A stretch of DNA of 64,000 nt. It comes from Aeromonas cavernicola (GTDB lineage: Bacteria > Pseudomonadota > Gammaproteobacteria > Enterobacterales > Aeromonadaceae). This document shows positions 26,520 to 35,797 of the stretch, piece by piece (position 1 is the first letter of the stretch; each line of letters begins with the position of its first letter). The translations under genes and the position numbers were made by a program. The notes under the pieces were generated by a model. That model had not been told where the DNA came from. It worked only from the letters and a program-made list of their open reading frames with translations, and ran no database searches. The stretch lies in the NCBI RefSeq assembly GCF_002795305.1, contig NZ_PGGC01000005.1:102780-166779 (forward strand), read 5' to 3'.

Positions 26520-27311
26520 ATGAAACAACTGATGATGATCGGCTTTGGTGCCATGGCACGGGAAGTGTTAGCGCTGTTGCCTGCCGATGTGACCCTGCGC
26601 TGGTTGCTGGTGCCCGCCGCTAAGGTGGCGCAGGTACAAGCCGAGCTGGGGCCAACGGTGACGGTGCTCAGCCAGATTGATGGCTGTGATGCCTGCCCAG
26701 ATTTGGTGGTGGAGTGCGCCGGGCAAGCCGCGGTACGGGAACATGGCGCGGCGGTGTTGGCCCGAGGCTGGTCTTTGGGCCTGATTTCGGTGGGGGCCTT
26801 GGCCGATGAGGCACTTAACCAGCAGCTGCGGGCAGCCGCCCATCAGGGCGGCGGTAACCTCTTGGTGCTGGCGGGAGCCATTGCCGGCATTGATGGTTTA
26901 GCCGCTGCCCGCGAAGGGGGGTTGGAGTCGGTCACCTATCAGGGGCGTAAAAGCCCCCAGAGCTGGCGCGGCAGTTATGCCGAGAGCCTGATCGATCTCA
27001 ATCACATTGCCGAGCCGACCACCTTTTTTAGCGGCTCGGCGCGGGAGGCTGCCACCTTGTTCCCAGCCAATGCCAATGTAGCGGCCACCATTGCGCTAGC
27101 CGGATTGGGAATGGATCGCACTCGGGTTGAGCTGATTGTCGACCCGACCATCGGGCGCAATCAGCATCAGATCAAGGCATCGGGTCGCTTTGGTGAGCTC
27201 GACATCGCCATGAGCGGTCTGCCGCTGGTGGCTAATCCGAAAACCTCCACCTTGGCCGCCTTGAGCGTGGTGCGGGCTTGTCGCCAATGCAGCGACAGCA
27301 TGGTCATTTAA
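26520..27311 (+). CDS. Aspartate-dehydrogenase-like oxidoreductase (NadX family)
   Basis: 263-aa protein with N-terminal Rossmann motif GFGAMAREV and the C-terminal domain of the aspartate dehydrogenase/DUF108 family: GAIAGIDGLAAARE, TYQGRKSPQSW, FPANANVAATIALAG, VDPTIGRNQHQI. Classical members make iminoaspartate for NAD synthesis. In catabolic operons with aldehyde dehydrogenase and ThDP enzymes, homologues probably act on another amino or keto acid. The start has AGGAGGAGCA upstream and is 8 bases after the SDR. Confidence 0.82.
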   Translation: MKQLMMIGFGAMAREVLALLPADVTLRWLLVPAAKVAQVQAELGPTVTVLSQIDGCDACPDLVVECAGQAAVREHGAAVLARGWSLGLISVGALADEALNQQLRAAAHQGGGNLLVLAGAIAGIDGLAAAREGGLESVTYQGRKSPQSWRGSYAESLIDLNHIAEPTTFFSGSAREAATLFPANANVAATIALAGLGMDRTRVELIVDPTIGRNQHQIKASGRFGELDIAMSGLPLVANPKTSTLAALSVVRACRQCSDSMVI

Positions 27312-27322
27312 GGAGCCACAGC

Positions 27323-28789
27323 ATGATCAAACCTATCTATATCGCCGGTGAATGGCGGCAGGGACGTGGCCCCGTGAGCACCAGCTATTTCCCAGCCGAT
27401 GGCAGCATCAATGAGCAGGTCAGTACCGCCAGCTTGGATGATGTGGAGGAAGCCGTCGTAGGGGCCGAACGAGCGTGGCGTGATCCCGCTTGGCGCCACA
27501 GCTTGCCCCATCAGCGCGCCGCCCTGCTCTATCGGGTGGCTGAACTGATCGAGCAGCGCAGTGAAACGTTGGCGTTGTTGCAGACCCGAGACAATGGCAA
27601 GCCGCTGGCGGAGACCCGCGCTCTGGTGGCTAGCGCTGCGGGGACGGCCCGCTATGTTGCGGCGGTGTGTGAAACCTTGGATGAGCAGTTGCCGACCCAG
27701 CGATCCACCGAGTTTATGACCCTCAGCGTGCATGAGCCGATAGGGGTCGTGGCGGCGATCACCCCATGGAACTCACCGATCGCGAGCGAAATGCAGAAGA
27801 TTGCCCCCGCATTGGCGGCAGGTAATGCGGTGGTGCTCAAGCCGGCGGAGGCGACCCCGCTGGCCGCGCTGGCGCTGGCAGACATATTTGCAGAGGCGGG
27901 CCTGCCCAAGGGCTTGCTCAGCGTATTGCCCGGCCGTGGCTCCGTGGTGGGGGAGGCGCTGGCCCGCCATCCGTTGGTGAAAAAAATCTCGTTCACCGGC
28001 GGCACTAATACCGGGCGGCGGTTGGCCCACATTGCGGCCGACAAGTTGATCCCCACCTCGCTGGAGCTGGGCGGGAAATCCCCCACCATCGTGCTGGCGG
28101 ATGCGGATCTGGAGTTGGCGGCCAAGGGGGTGGTGTATGGCATTTTCAGCTCTGCTGGCCAGGCTTGCATCGCAGGGGCGCGGCTGTTTGTCCATCAATC
28201 CGTGTATCAGGCTTTTGTTGAGCGAGTATTGGCGCTAACCCAAGGGCTGCGGATCGGTCACCCAGAGCAGCCAGGGGTACACATCGGCCCCTTGATCAAT
28301 GAATCCCATCTGCAGTCGGTCGATGCCTATGTCGCCCTAGCGAAAGCGGAAGGGGGCGAGGTGTTATGCGGTGGGGCCCGCCTGAGCGAGGGGGCATACG
28401 CCAATGGCAGTTTTTACCCTCCCACTATCATCAGCGGCCTCGCCCCCCACGCGCGGGTTTGTCAGGAGGAGATCTTCGGCCCGGTGCTGGTGGTGCTGCC
28501 TTTTGCTGACGACGAGCAGTTGGTACAGCAGGCCAACGACAGCCTATTTGGCCTCGCGGCGGGGATCTGGAGTGAGGATTTTCGCCGTGCTTGGGCACTG
28601 GCGCGGCGGCTTGAGGTCGGCACAGTCTGGATCAACACCTATAAAAAATTCTCGGTCTCGGCCCCGTTTGGCGGCGTTAAAGAGAGTGGTTTGGGGCGGG
28701 AAAAAGGGCGCCAAGGGGTGCTCGCTTACATGCAGCAAAAGAGCATCTATCTGGGGCTGAGCGATCAACCTAATCCCTGGTGCAACTAA
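27323..28789 (+). CDS. NAD(P)-dependent aldehyde dehydrogenase
   Basis: 488-aa aldehyde dehydrogenase with general-base Glu248 (LELGGKSP), nucleophile Cys282 (GQACIAGARLF) and the cofactor region PWNSPIASE. It oxidises an aldehyde made in the pathway to an acid. The start at 27323 is fixed by AAGGAG 8 bases upstream. Confidence 0.92.
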   Translation: MIKPIYIAGEWRQGRGPVSTSYFPADGSINEQVSTASLDDVEEAVVGAERAWRDPAWRHSLPHQRAALLYRVAELIEQRSETLALLQTRDNGKPLAETRALVASAAGTARYVAAVCETLDEQLPTQRSTEFMTLSVHEPIGVVAAITPWNSPIASEMQKIAPALAAGNAVVLKPAEATPLAALALADIFAEAGLPKGLLSVLPGRGSVVGEALARHPLVKKISFTGGTNTGRRLAHIAADKLIPTSLELGGKSPTIVLADADLELAAKGVVYGIFSSAGQACIAGARLFVHQSVYQAFVERVLALTQGLRIGHPEQPGVHIGPLINESHLQSVDAYVALAKAEGGEVLCGGARLSEGAYANGSFYPPTIISGLAPHARVCQEEIFGPVLVVLPFADDEQLVQQANDSLFGLAAGIWSEDFRRAWALARRLEVGTVWINTYKKFSVSAPFGGVKESGLGREKGRQGVLAYMQQKSIYLGLSDQPNPWCN

Positions 28790-28831
28790 TCGGGTCAATG
28801 GGCCCACGACAGAACAGAGCAAGGAACGGTT

Positions 28832-30472
28832 ATGAGCAAGCAAGTGAATGTCGGCGAAGCCATCGCCAGAGTATTAGAAGCACATGGGGTGGCGAGCGTG
28901 TATGGGGTCATCTCCATTCATAATCTGCCCATCGCCGATGCCATCGGGCGGCGCGAGCAGATCCGGTTTGTGGCCGCGCGCGGCGAAGCTGGCGCGGTCA
29001 GCATGGCCGATGCCCATGGCCGCTTTACTGGATTGGGGGTGGCGATCACTAGCACTGGCGCTGGGGCGGGTAATGGGGTCGGAGGGCTGCTAGAGGCGCT
29101 CAATGCGGGCAGCCCGCTGCTGCACCTCACCGGTCAAGTTGAGCGGGAATATTTAGAGCGGGATGCCAGCTTTATCCATGAAACGCGGGATCAGCTGACC
29201 TTTCTCAAAGCCAGCAGCAAGGCGGCATTTCGGATCAACAGCCCAGAGCAGGCGGTCGGGGTGCTGCGCGATGCCATTCGGGTGGCTACCACCGTCCCAA
29301 TGGGGCCGGTCAGTGTCGAGATCCCCATTGATGTGCAAGCCGCCCAGATCGCCCTGCCTAGCGAGCTTGGCCCTGTTCAGCCGCTGCAACTACCGGCCCC
29401 TGCTGAGCACGCGCTGGCCCCACTGATCGCCGCCTTGCAAGCGGCCAAGCAGCCGCTGCTGTGGGTCGGGGGTGGTGCCCTCCATTGTCAGGAGGAGGTG
29501 GCCGCCTTGGCCGATCTGGGGGTGGCGGTGATCTCCTCAACCCATGGCCGCGGCATCTTGTCGGATAAGCATCCAAGGAGCCTCGGCGCGTTGCATAACG
29601 CGGCGGCGGTCGAAGCCTTGATGGGGCAATGTGATCTGGCCATCGTGGTGGGGTCACGGCTGCGCAGCAATGAAACTCGCACTTACAGTCTGGCGTTGCC
29701 ACGGCCGCTCTATCAGGTCGATGCCTATCCGGGAGCGGCGTCGCGCAACTACTCGGTTGATCATTTCGTGTGTGGTGACGCCAAGCAGGTATTAGTGGCG
29801 CTGCGCGATAGCTTGCAGGGAGAGAGCAAGGTCAATCGCAGGTTCGATCAGGCGATCAGTGAGGCCAAGCAGAGCGCCATCGCGGCGCTCACTGAGCAAC
29901 TGGGCCCTTATGCCACCCTCTGCGGTCAGCTGCGCAACGCATTGCCTGAGGATGGCATTTTAGTGCGAGACATCACCATGTCTGGCAGCACCTGGGGCAG
30001 CCGCTTATTCCCGATCTGGGCAGCCAACAGCAACATTCACTCCTTGGCGGGGGCGATTGGCATGGGGTTGGCGATGGCGATCGGCACGGCGATCGCCAAT
30101 CCCACCCGCAAGGTGGTGGGCTTGGTGGGGGATGGCGGCCTGATGCTGGGGGTCGGCGAGTTGGCCACCATGGTGCAAGAGCAAACCAACCTAGTGTTGC
30201 TGGTGATGAATGACGGGGGCTATGGGGTGATGCGCGGTATTCAGAACCAATATTTTGGCGGACGCCAGTATTTTAATCAGCTGCACACCCCAGACTTTAA
30301 GGCGTTAGGGGAGTCGATGGGCTTGGCCAGTTGGCAGGTGTCGGACTTGGCTGGTTTTGAACAGGCCATTACCCATGCGTGTCATCAGCCGGGGCCCGCA
30401 CTGATTGAGGTCAAAATGGAGGGCATTGGCCCGCTCCACTTTGCCGGTCCACCACAGAAAAAACTCTACTGA
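28832..30472 (+). CDS. Thiamine-diphosphate enzyme (acetolactate synthase / benzoylformate decarboxylase type)
   Basis: 546-aa ThDP enzyme of the three-domain POX family. Activating glutamate in ARGEAGAVSMAD, central nucleotide-type domain (about 195-325), and the C-terminal ThDP/Mg motif GDGGLMLGVGE ... VMNDG. It could decarboxylate a 2-keto acid to an aldehyde, feeding the adjacent aldehyde dehydrogenase; carboligase activity is also possible. It is not a housekeeping IlvB: no small subunit gene is adjacent. Last gene of the operon. Confidence 0.88.
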   Translation: MSKQVNVGEAIARVLEAHGVASVYGVISIHNLPIADAIGRREQIRFVAARGEAGAVSMADAHGRFTGLGVAITSTGAGAGNGVGGLLEALNAGSPLLHLTGQVEREYLERDASFIHETRDQLTFLKASSKAAFRINSPEQAVGVLRDAIRVATTVPMGPVSVEIPIDVQAAQIALPSELGPVQPLQLPAPAEHALAPLIAALQAAKQPLLWVGGGALHCQEEVAALADLGVAVISSTHGRGILSDKHPRSLGALHNAAAVEALMGQCDLAIVVGSRLRSNETRTYSLALPRPLYQVDAYPGAASRNYSVDHFVCGDAKQVLVALRDSLQGESKVNRRFDQAISEAKQSAIAALTEQLGPYATLCGQLRNALPEDGILVRDITMSGSTWGSRLFPIWAANSNIHSLAGAIGMGLAMAIGTAIANPTRKVVGLVGDGGLMLGVGELATMVQEQTNLVLLVMNDGGYGVMRGIQNQYFGGRQYFNQLHTPDFKALGESMGLASWQVSDLAGFEQAITHACHQPGPALIEVKMEGIGPLHFAGPPQKKLY

Positions 30473-30700
30473 GCTCGCAGCTGCCTAGGTCGCCATGCGG
30501 GTTAAGCGAGGAGGGATGGGCTGGTGGCCGTGTGTGCCGTCGGCGGGCCATAAAATAGCGTCATAAGAGGCTTTATGCGCGGCAATGGCGCGGTTCGACT
30601 ACGGTTTTGCCCCCCTTTTTCGGTGGCCGAATGATGTTAGTCAAACTCCTTGGCGGGGGGTAGTGCTATAGTGCGCCCCCTGAAAAGGAGTTGTTCCCCC

Positions 30701-31612
30701 ATGGTTATCACTGCCGACGCCATCAAGGTTGTGCTCGTTACTGCTCGTTGTGGTAGTTTTGCCGCCGCCTCTCAAGAGCTGCACAAGGTGCCCAGTGCCA
30801 TTAGTTACACGGTGCACAAGTTAGAGGACTCCCTCGGGGTGAGCCTGTTTGAGCGGCAGGGTAAACAGCTGGTATTGACCGAGGCAGGCTACCACTTCAT
30901 TAAGCGGGGTGAGTTGATTTTAGGGGAGCTGAACAGCCTGCAAGATTCAACCCGCCTCATCGCCATGGGGGTGGAGCCCAATATTCGCCTCTCGTTTAAT
31001 AACATCATCTCGCTAGCACCGCTTACCCCTTTACTGCGTAAGTGCGAGCAGCTCTTTCCCCAAACCGAAATTCAGTTAGCCATTGATGTACACGATGGGG
31101 TATGGGATGCCCTGCTTAGCAAGCGGGCCGACATCGTGGTGGGGGCCCCCAATCAGGTGGTGTCTCACGGTGAGATCGGCGCCGAGCCGATGGGCACGGT
31201 GGAGTGGGTGTTTGCCGTCAGCCCCGCGCATCCGGTGGCCTCGCTGCCCCAACCACTGACCGAGCGCAATCTACGGCGTTATTCGGCGATCTGTATCCGT
31301 GATACCTCGGTGCGTTTGCAGCCCAAGGTGGCGTGGCTGCTACGGGGTCAACAGGCATTACTGGTGCCCGATTTCCACACTAAAATCCGGTTGCAGGCCG
31401 AGGGCGTTGGCATTGGCTTTTTACCCCGTCACTTTTGTCAGCCGCTGATCGACGATGGCCGTTTACAGGGCATGACGGTCGAGGCGCCCAAGCAGTCAAC
31501 GCCGCTGTTTTTGGCGTGGCATCGCCAGAGTGCGCGCCCCTGTTTTAACTGGTGGTTGCAGCAACTGCGTGATCCGGCCTTGCAGTCTAGTCTGTTGGGG
31601 CCGTTGACCTAA
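30701..31612 (+). CDS. LysR-family transcriptional regulator
   Basis: 303-aa LysR regulator: winged helix-turn-helix at residues 1-60 (FAAASQELHKVPSAISYTVHKLEDSLGVSLFER), co-inducer-binding domain after about residue 88. Start at 30701 with AAAAGGAG upstream and TGCTATAGT as a probable -10 at about 30663. It is convergent with the carbamoyl operon and downstream of the Rieske operon; either could be its target, the former more likely by its association with CodB-like transporters. The assignment of target is inference. Confidence 0.92.
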   Translation: MVITADAIKVVLVTARCGSFAAASQELHKVPSAISYTVHKLEDSLGVSLFERQGKQLVLTEAGYHFIKRGELILGELNSLQDSTRLIAMGVEPNIRLSFNNIISLAPLTPLLRKCEQLFPQTEIQLAIDVHDGVWDALLSKRADIVVGAPNQVVSHGEIGAEPMGTVEWVFAVSPAHPVASLPQPLTERNLRRYSAICIRDTSVRLQPKVAWLLRGQQALLVPDFHTKIRLQAEGVGIGFLPRHFCQPLIDDGRLQGMTVEAPKQSTPLFLAWHRQSARPCFNWWLQQLRDPALQSSLLGPLT

Positions 31613-31636
31613 TCGGCGTGCGCGGTACACTGTCAT

Positions 31637-31663
31637 AAAAAAGGCCGCATTTGCGGCCTTTTT
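31637..31663. terminator. Bidirectional Rho-independent terminator
   Basis: AAAAAAGGCCGCATTTGCGGCCTTTTT: a 6-bp GC stem with A-tract before and T-tract after, placed between the convergent LysR and permease genes; it can serve both strands. Confidence 0.92.
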
Positions 31664-31691
31664 AGCGTTAGGTTGCTTTGAGTTGGTTCGC

Positions 31692-32933
31692 TTAGTGGCC
31701 ACTCTCAGCTGCTGCAGCCGGACGGCGGCTGACTAGCAGATAGCCGAGGCTTGCGACCAACATGGAGTCGAGCGAGGGGATCATGGTCAGGGTGATGATG
31801 CCGTTAACGGTCAGGAACCCGACCAAGGAGCCAACAATCCACACCAAGAAGGTCAACCATTTGATCTGCGGCTCTTGGGTGAGCAGGCTCTCGTCATACC
31901 CTTGGCCGCGATAGCGCAAGAAGTCTGCAACATAGATACCAGCAACCGGCGGAGTGGCGATCCCCAAAAACAGCAGGAAGGGAATAAACCAGCTCATGAT
32001 GTCCATGCTACCCACCACGGTGGCCAGCACCCCCAGCGCCACCGTGATCTGCCACTTAGGGAAGCGCTCTAGCAGAGTAGAGACCACCAAGGTGCCTTGG
32101 AACATGTTGCCTGCGTTGCCCGTCACACAGGCAAATACCAGCAGCAGCGCCGCCGGAATAGCAGCACCCAGTGGTGCCATGGCACCTAGCAAGGAGCCTT
32201 GGCCGGTGATGTTGCTTGGGGTGGCGCCCGTCCAGAACAGTAAGGGGTAGGCGACCAAGAAGGTGAGCAGAGCGGCGATCAAGGCGTGCTTGCGGTTATG
32301 CACAAAACTGCCGAAATCGGGCAGGGTGGCCACCAGCACAATGATGGTGCCGACCACACTGGAGACCGCAACGCCAGTTTCCATGTTCGCTACCGCAGAG
32401 GTCACGGCTGCCGCTGGGGCACCCAGTGCCACGCTAAGGATGTAACAGAGCACCAGCGCGATGATGGGCACGGCCAACTGCGCCACCTTACCCAGCATGG
32501 CGAAGCCAAATGCGGTTGAGATGGTGAAAATAACGCAGCCGATGGCAACCAACACCGGTACCGGCATGGAGAGCCCTTGCTGGCTCAGCAGATCGTGCAC
32601 CGTGTTACCAAACATATTGGCGGTGACCGAGATCCAGCCAAACAGGCTGATGGCCATCAGGATGTTGATGGCAATTGCCCCTTGGTTCCCGAAAGAGAAC
32701 TTGACGATGCCATAGGTGGGCAGCCGCGCTTTTTCTCCGACACTGATGGTGATAGCAGAGAGGATGGCCAGGATCAGCCCGCCCAGCGCTACCACCTTGA
32801 TCAGCTGATCTTCTAGCAACTGGTTGCCCAAACTAGAAGAGGAGAGCAGCACTGGGGTCATGGCGATCCCCAGTAAGATCATGGTGATGTGTAGGCCGGA
32901 TGCGGTGCCCGGCGTCGGTTCAGCTTTACGCAT
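31692..32933 (-). CDS. CodB/NCS1-type nucleobase or ureide permease
   Basis: 413-aa membrane protein with about 12 hydrophobic segments, of the cytosine/purine permease family (SFGNQGAIAINILMAISLFGW, LPDFGSFVHNRKHA). It is the last gene of the carbamoyl operon and presumably imports its nitrogen-rich substrate. Substrates of the family include cytosine, purines, allantoin and hydantoins; which applies here is not visible. Confidence 0.88.
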   Translation of the reverse strand: MRKAEPTPGTASGLHITMILLGIAMTPVLLSSSSLGNQLLEDQLIKVVALGGLILAILSAITISVGEKARLPTYGIVKFSFGNQGAIAINILMAISLFGWISVTANMFGNTVHDLLSQQGLSMPVPVLVAIGCVIFTISTAFGFAMLGKVAQLAVPIIALVLCYILSVALGAPAAAVTSAVANMETGVAVSSVVGTIIVLVATLPDFGSFVHNRKHALIAALLTFLVAYPLLFWTGATPSNITGQGSLLGAMAPLGAAIPAALLLVFACVTGNAGNMFQGTLVVSTLLERFPKWQITVALGVLATVVGSMDIMSWFIPFLLFLGIATPPVAGIYVADFLRYRGQGYDESLLTQEPQIKWLTFLVWIVGSLVGFLTVNGIITLTMIPSLDSMLVASLGYLLVSRRPAAAAESGH

Positions 32934-32948
32934 GACGCACTCCTTCCC

Positions 32949-33344
32949 TTATTTGGTGTGGTGATGGCCAGTGTAATTGCGCCAGCCGCCGGTCTCGGTA
33001 ATTTCCCGCTGCCCTTCAACCAGCCAAGGCTCAGCCAAGACCCCCAGCACCTCCTGACCATCTTGCAAGGTCACCTTGCCGATAGAGAGGCCCGCCGGCT
33101 CTTTTTGTAAAATGCTGCCAAGACCTGCTGGCGGTACGGCCCACAGCTCCAGCGCGATAGCCGCACCAGCATTGGGATAGCGCACCATACCTGGGTGGCG
33201 ATCGTTAATGCTCCAGCAGCGGTAATCTGGGGTAGTGGCTGACTCGGCGACAAACTCAGCGCCTACCGCCAGCATGTTCGGATTGAGTTCAAGGCCGCGC
33301 ATCAAGGTACCGTTGACGGCAAGCAGAACTTTGGTATCAGACAT
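32949..33344 (-). CDS. Stand-alone allophanate-hydrolase C-terminal-like domain
   Basis: 131-aa protein resembling the C-terminal domain of allophanate hydrolases (AtzF/DUR1 type; gamma-glutamylcyclotransferase-like fold): VLLAVNGTLMRGLELNPNML, YRCWSINDRHPGMVR, GSILQKEPAGLSIGKVTL. The amidase domain is absent. In AtzF-type enzymes this domain acts on N-carboxyurea-type intermediates. Start fixed by TAGGAGTACGT. It lies between carbamate kinase and the permease. Its role here is inferred only from context. Confidence 0.75.
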   Translation of the reverse strand: MSDTKVLLAVNGTLMRGLELNPNMLAVGAEFVAESATTPDYRCWSINDRHPGMVRYPNAGAAIALELWAVPPAGLGSILQKEPAGLSIGKVTLQDGQEVLGVLAEPWLVEGQREITETGGWRNYTGHHHTK

Positions 33345-33415
33345 ACGTACTCCTAGTGATTGAGAATGGTCATAACGGCAATGTGGTAAGGGGGCGCAGT
33401 GCCCCCCGGTTCGAT

Positions 33416-34372
33416 TCAACGGCCCAAGAAACGAGTGCCGGCTTGGCCACTCACTGCTTTGCCCATGGATTCTGGATTGGTAATTAACCCGACCCCATCT
33501 GGGCAGCCAGCCAGATAGCTGAGCATGGCTTCGACTTTAGGACCCATACTACCGGCCCCAAAGTGGCCATCAGCTTGGAGCTGGGTGGCTTCTGCCAGAC
33601 TCAAGGTATCGAGCCAGCGCTGCTGCGGGGTGCCAAAGTGGATGGCGACCCGCTCTACCCCTGTTGGGATGAGCAGCATGTCAGCTTGTAACTGGGTAGC
33701 CAGCAGGGCGGAGGCGCGGTCTTTGTCGATCACCGCTTGGGCCGCTTGCAGCGTGCCATCGGCCTCGCGCACCACGGGAATACCGCCGCCGCCACAGGCG
33801 ATGACTAAGACCTCTTGATCCAGCAATGCCTTGATGGTCGGGGTCTCGACAATGCCAAGGGGCGCCGGAGAGGCCACCACACGGCGCCAGCCACGGCCCG
33901 CATCTTCGGCAATTTGCCACCCTTGCTGGGCGGCCAAGCGCTCAGCCAGAGCCTGATCCATGTGGGCGCCAATGGGCTTATCTGGGTGACTGAATGCCGG
34001 ATCGTGGCGGTCGATCAAGGTTTGGGTGACCATGGCCACAACCTTGGTATCTTGCAGGCCGCGGCGGTGCAGCTCATTACCCAAGGCGTTTTGGAACATA
34101 AAGCCGATTGCCCCCTGAGTGTCGCCCACCGCATATTCGAGCGGCACGGTGGGAACCTCGCCGCTTGCCAGCTCACTGCGACGCAGGATGAAACCCACTT
34201 GTGGCCCGTTACCGTGGGTCAGGACGACCCGCCAGCCTGCGGCAATTAACTCGGCGACGTGCCGCGCGGTTTCTGCTACGGCATCGTATTGCTGATCAAG
34301 GCCAACTTGATCGTTGGCGCGGATCAGGGCGTTACCGCCAACGGCGACGACGGCCAATTTTTTCTGTTGCAT
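33416..34372 (-). CDS. Carbamate kinase
   Basis: 318-aa amino-acid-kinase-fold protein with VVAVGGNALI at the N-terminus, THGNGPQVG, CGGGGIPVV and DKDRASALLA. It converts carbamoyl phosphate plus ADP to ATP and carbamate. No arginine deiminase genes (arcA, arcB) are adjacent; instead it follows FdrA and DUF1116, as in the E. coli allantoin (ybcF) and yah loci. Five bases separate it from the DUF1116 gene. Confidence 0.94.
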   Translation of the reverse strand: MQQKKLAVVAVGGNALIRANDQVGLDQQYDAVAETARHVAELIAAGWRVVLTHGNGPQVGFILRRSELASGEVPTVPLEYAVGDTQGAIGFMFQNALGNELHRRGLQDTKVVAMVTQTLIDRHDPAFSHPDKPIGAHMDQALAERLAAQQGWQIAEDAGRGWRRVVASPAPLGIVETPTIKALLDQEVLVIACGGGGIPVVREADGTLQAAQAVIDKDRASALLATQLQADMLLIPTGVERVAIHFGTPQQRWLDTLSLAEATQLQADGHFGAGSMGPKVEAMLSYLAGCPDGVGLITNPESMGKAVSGQAGTRFLGR

Positions 34373-34376
34373 GGTG

Positions 34377-35789
34377 TTATTCCTTTAATCCGTTAGCGAT
34401 GACGCCAAGGGCCTCGACAAAACAGGCGAGGGGGGCGGTGGTGATGCCTGCGCCGATCTGACCTACGCCAGCTTGCTTGTGTGCAATCCCGGTATTGATC
34501 ACCGGCAAAATGTTGCGATCGACTACCTTGCGCGCATCGATACAGGTTGCGGAACCGGCAAAGTTGAGGGCTGGCAAGGTAAAGGCCGGATGTTGGGCCA
34601 AGGTGATCTGCTGCATGGCCATGCTGTGGCCAATGGCATCGGCTGGGGTGCCGCCAACAAACTTGACGATGGCCGGTGACGCAGCCATGGCAAATCCCCC
34701 GATCCCTGCCGTTTCGGTGATGGCGGAGTCGCCTAAGTCGGCGGCAGCATCATCGACCCCGTAGCCCGGGAAGAACAAGCCATTGACCGGATTGGCCGGC
34801 GCTTGGAACCACTGATCACCTGCCCCAGAGAGGCGAATACCAAAATTGACGCCATTACGGGCCATCACCGTCACCATGGTGCTGTGGGGCACGCCGTGGG
34901 CGGCATCCAGCATCACCTTACAGGCAGCCATGGATAGGTTGAGGAAGAAGTGATCGTTGGCCGCAATAAAGGCCAATACTTCGCACCCTTTGGGCTGGCT
35001 GGCGAGCGCCACGGCGACCCGCTTGAAGAACAGACCGCTGGCCGCCGCATTGCGGTTGTGGCACTCATCGCCCATATGTAGTGCTTGTGCAATCAAGGGT
35101 TTGAGTTCAATTTCACCGGTTTGACGCAGGGCTTCAGCCAAGGTGGGGGCCAGCACATCGCCCATCCAGCGGAGCCGAGCCAGCACGTCATCACTGTTGG
35201 CGCCAAAACGCAGTACCTTGCCAAGTCCTTCGTTGAAGTTACAGAAGGCGCGATTACCGTGTGCTCGGTTTTCCACTACCCATACTGGCATTGAAGGGCT
35301 GATGATGCCTGCCATTGGGCCCACCGCTTGATAGTGGTGGCATGGCTCTAAAGCGACATCGCCGCGGGCGGCCATGGCCATGGCGCTGGCCACGTCAGCG
35401 GCCCATCCTTCAAACACGATGGCACCGGCAATTGCCCCTTGTACGGGGCCACACATGTCGGCCCATTTGATGGGGGGGCCGGCGTGCAAAATACGGCGCT
35501 GGCCAGATAATGCGGGGATCTCTTGATGGGCGACGCTCACGCCGACCAACACCGGTTGAGCAGCGAGGTAGCGCTCTAGTGCCACTTCGTTAGCGGCCCG
35601 GATCTGCTCATGTTCCAGCAAGGTTGCTAGGGTCCAGTTGGCGTGCTCGTCCCCCTCGGCGACGGGCTGCCACTGGAGATGAAGCACCTCACCCCCTGCG
35701 GTGGCTAAGTTGTCGGAGAAGCTTTGCAGCCCCAGCCCCAATACATTGAGGGGTTGCTGGAACAGGTTGTTTGTCGATTGGCTGTTCAT
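34377..35789 (-). CDS. DUF1116 protein (YlbE/AllG and YahG family)
   Basis: 470-aa protein of the DUF1116 family (LFQQPLNVLGLGLQSF; GPVQGAIAGAIVFEGWA; HMGDECHNRNAAASGLF; LSGAGDQWFQAPANPVNGLF). In E. coli the homologue YlbE (AllG) is a subunit of oxamate carbamoyltransferase together with FdrA (AllF) and YlbF (AllH). The start is either here or at 35801, four codons upstream, which overlaps the fdrA stop. Together with FdrA and carbamate kinase it predicts phosphorolysis of a carbamoylated compound. Confidence 0.86.
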   Translation of the reverse strand: MNSQSTNNLFQQPLNVLGLGLQSFSDNLATAGGEVLHLQWQPVAEGDEHANWTLATLLEHEQIRAANEVALERYLAAQPVLVGVSVAHQEIPALSGQRRILHAGPPIKWADMCGPVQGAIAGAIVFEGWAADVASAMAMAARGDVALEPCHHYQAVGPMAGIISPSMPVWVVENRAHGNRAFCNFNEGLGKVLRFGANSDDVLARLRWMGDVLAPTLAEALRQTGEIELKPLIAQALHMGDECHNRNAAASGLFFKRVAVALASQPKGCEVLAFIAANDHFFLNLSMAACKVMLDAAHGVPHSTMVTVMARNGVNFGIRLSGAGDQWFQAPANPVNGLFFPGYGVDDAAADLGDSAITETAGIGGFAMAASPAIVKFVGGTPADAIGHSMAMQQITLAQHPAFTLPALNFAGSATCIDARKVVDRNILPVINTGIAHKQAGVGQIGAGITTAPLACFVEALGVIANGLKE

Positions 35790-35797
35790 CTTGATTC

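Noticed and set aside
28832..30472. ThDP enzyme as housekeeping acetolactate synthase IlvB
   Set aside because: No small-subunit gene is adjacent and it ends a catabolic operon; a decarboxylase or ligase role is more likely.
31637..31663. Palindromic GGCCGC element as a possible mobile-element end
   Set aside because: The flanking A- and T-runs and its place between convergent genes make it an ordinary bidirectional terminator.
33416..34372. Carbamate kinase as part of an arginine deiminase pathway
   Set aside because: No arginine deiminase, ornithine carbamoyltransferase or arginine antiporter gene is nearby.
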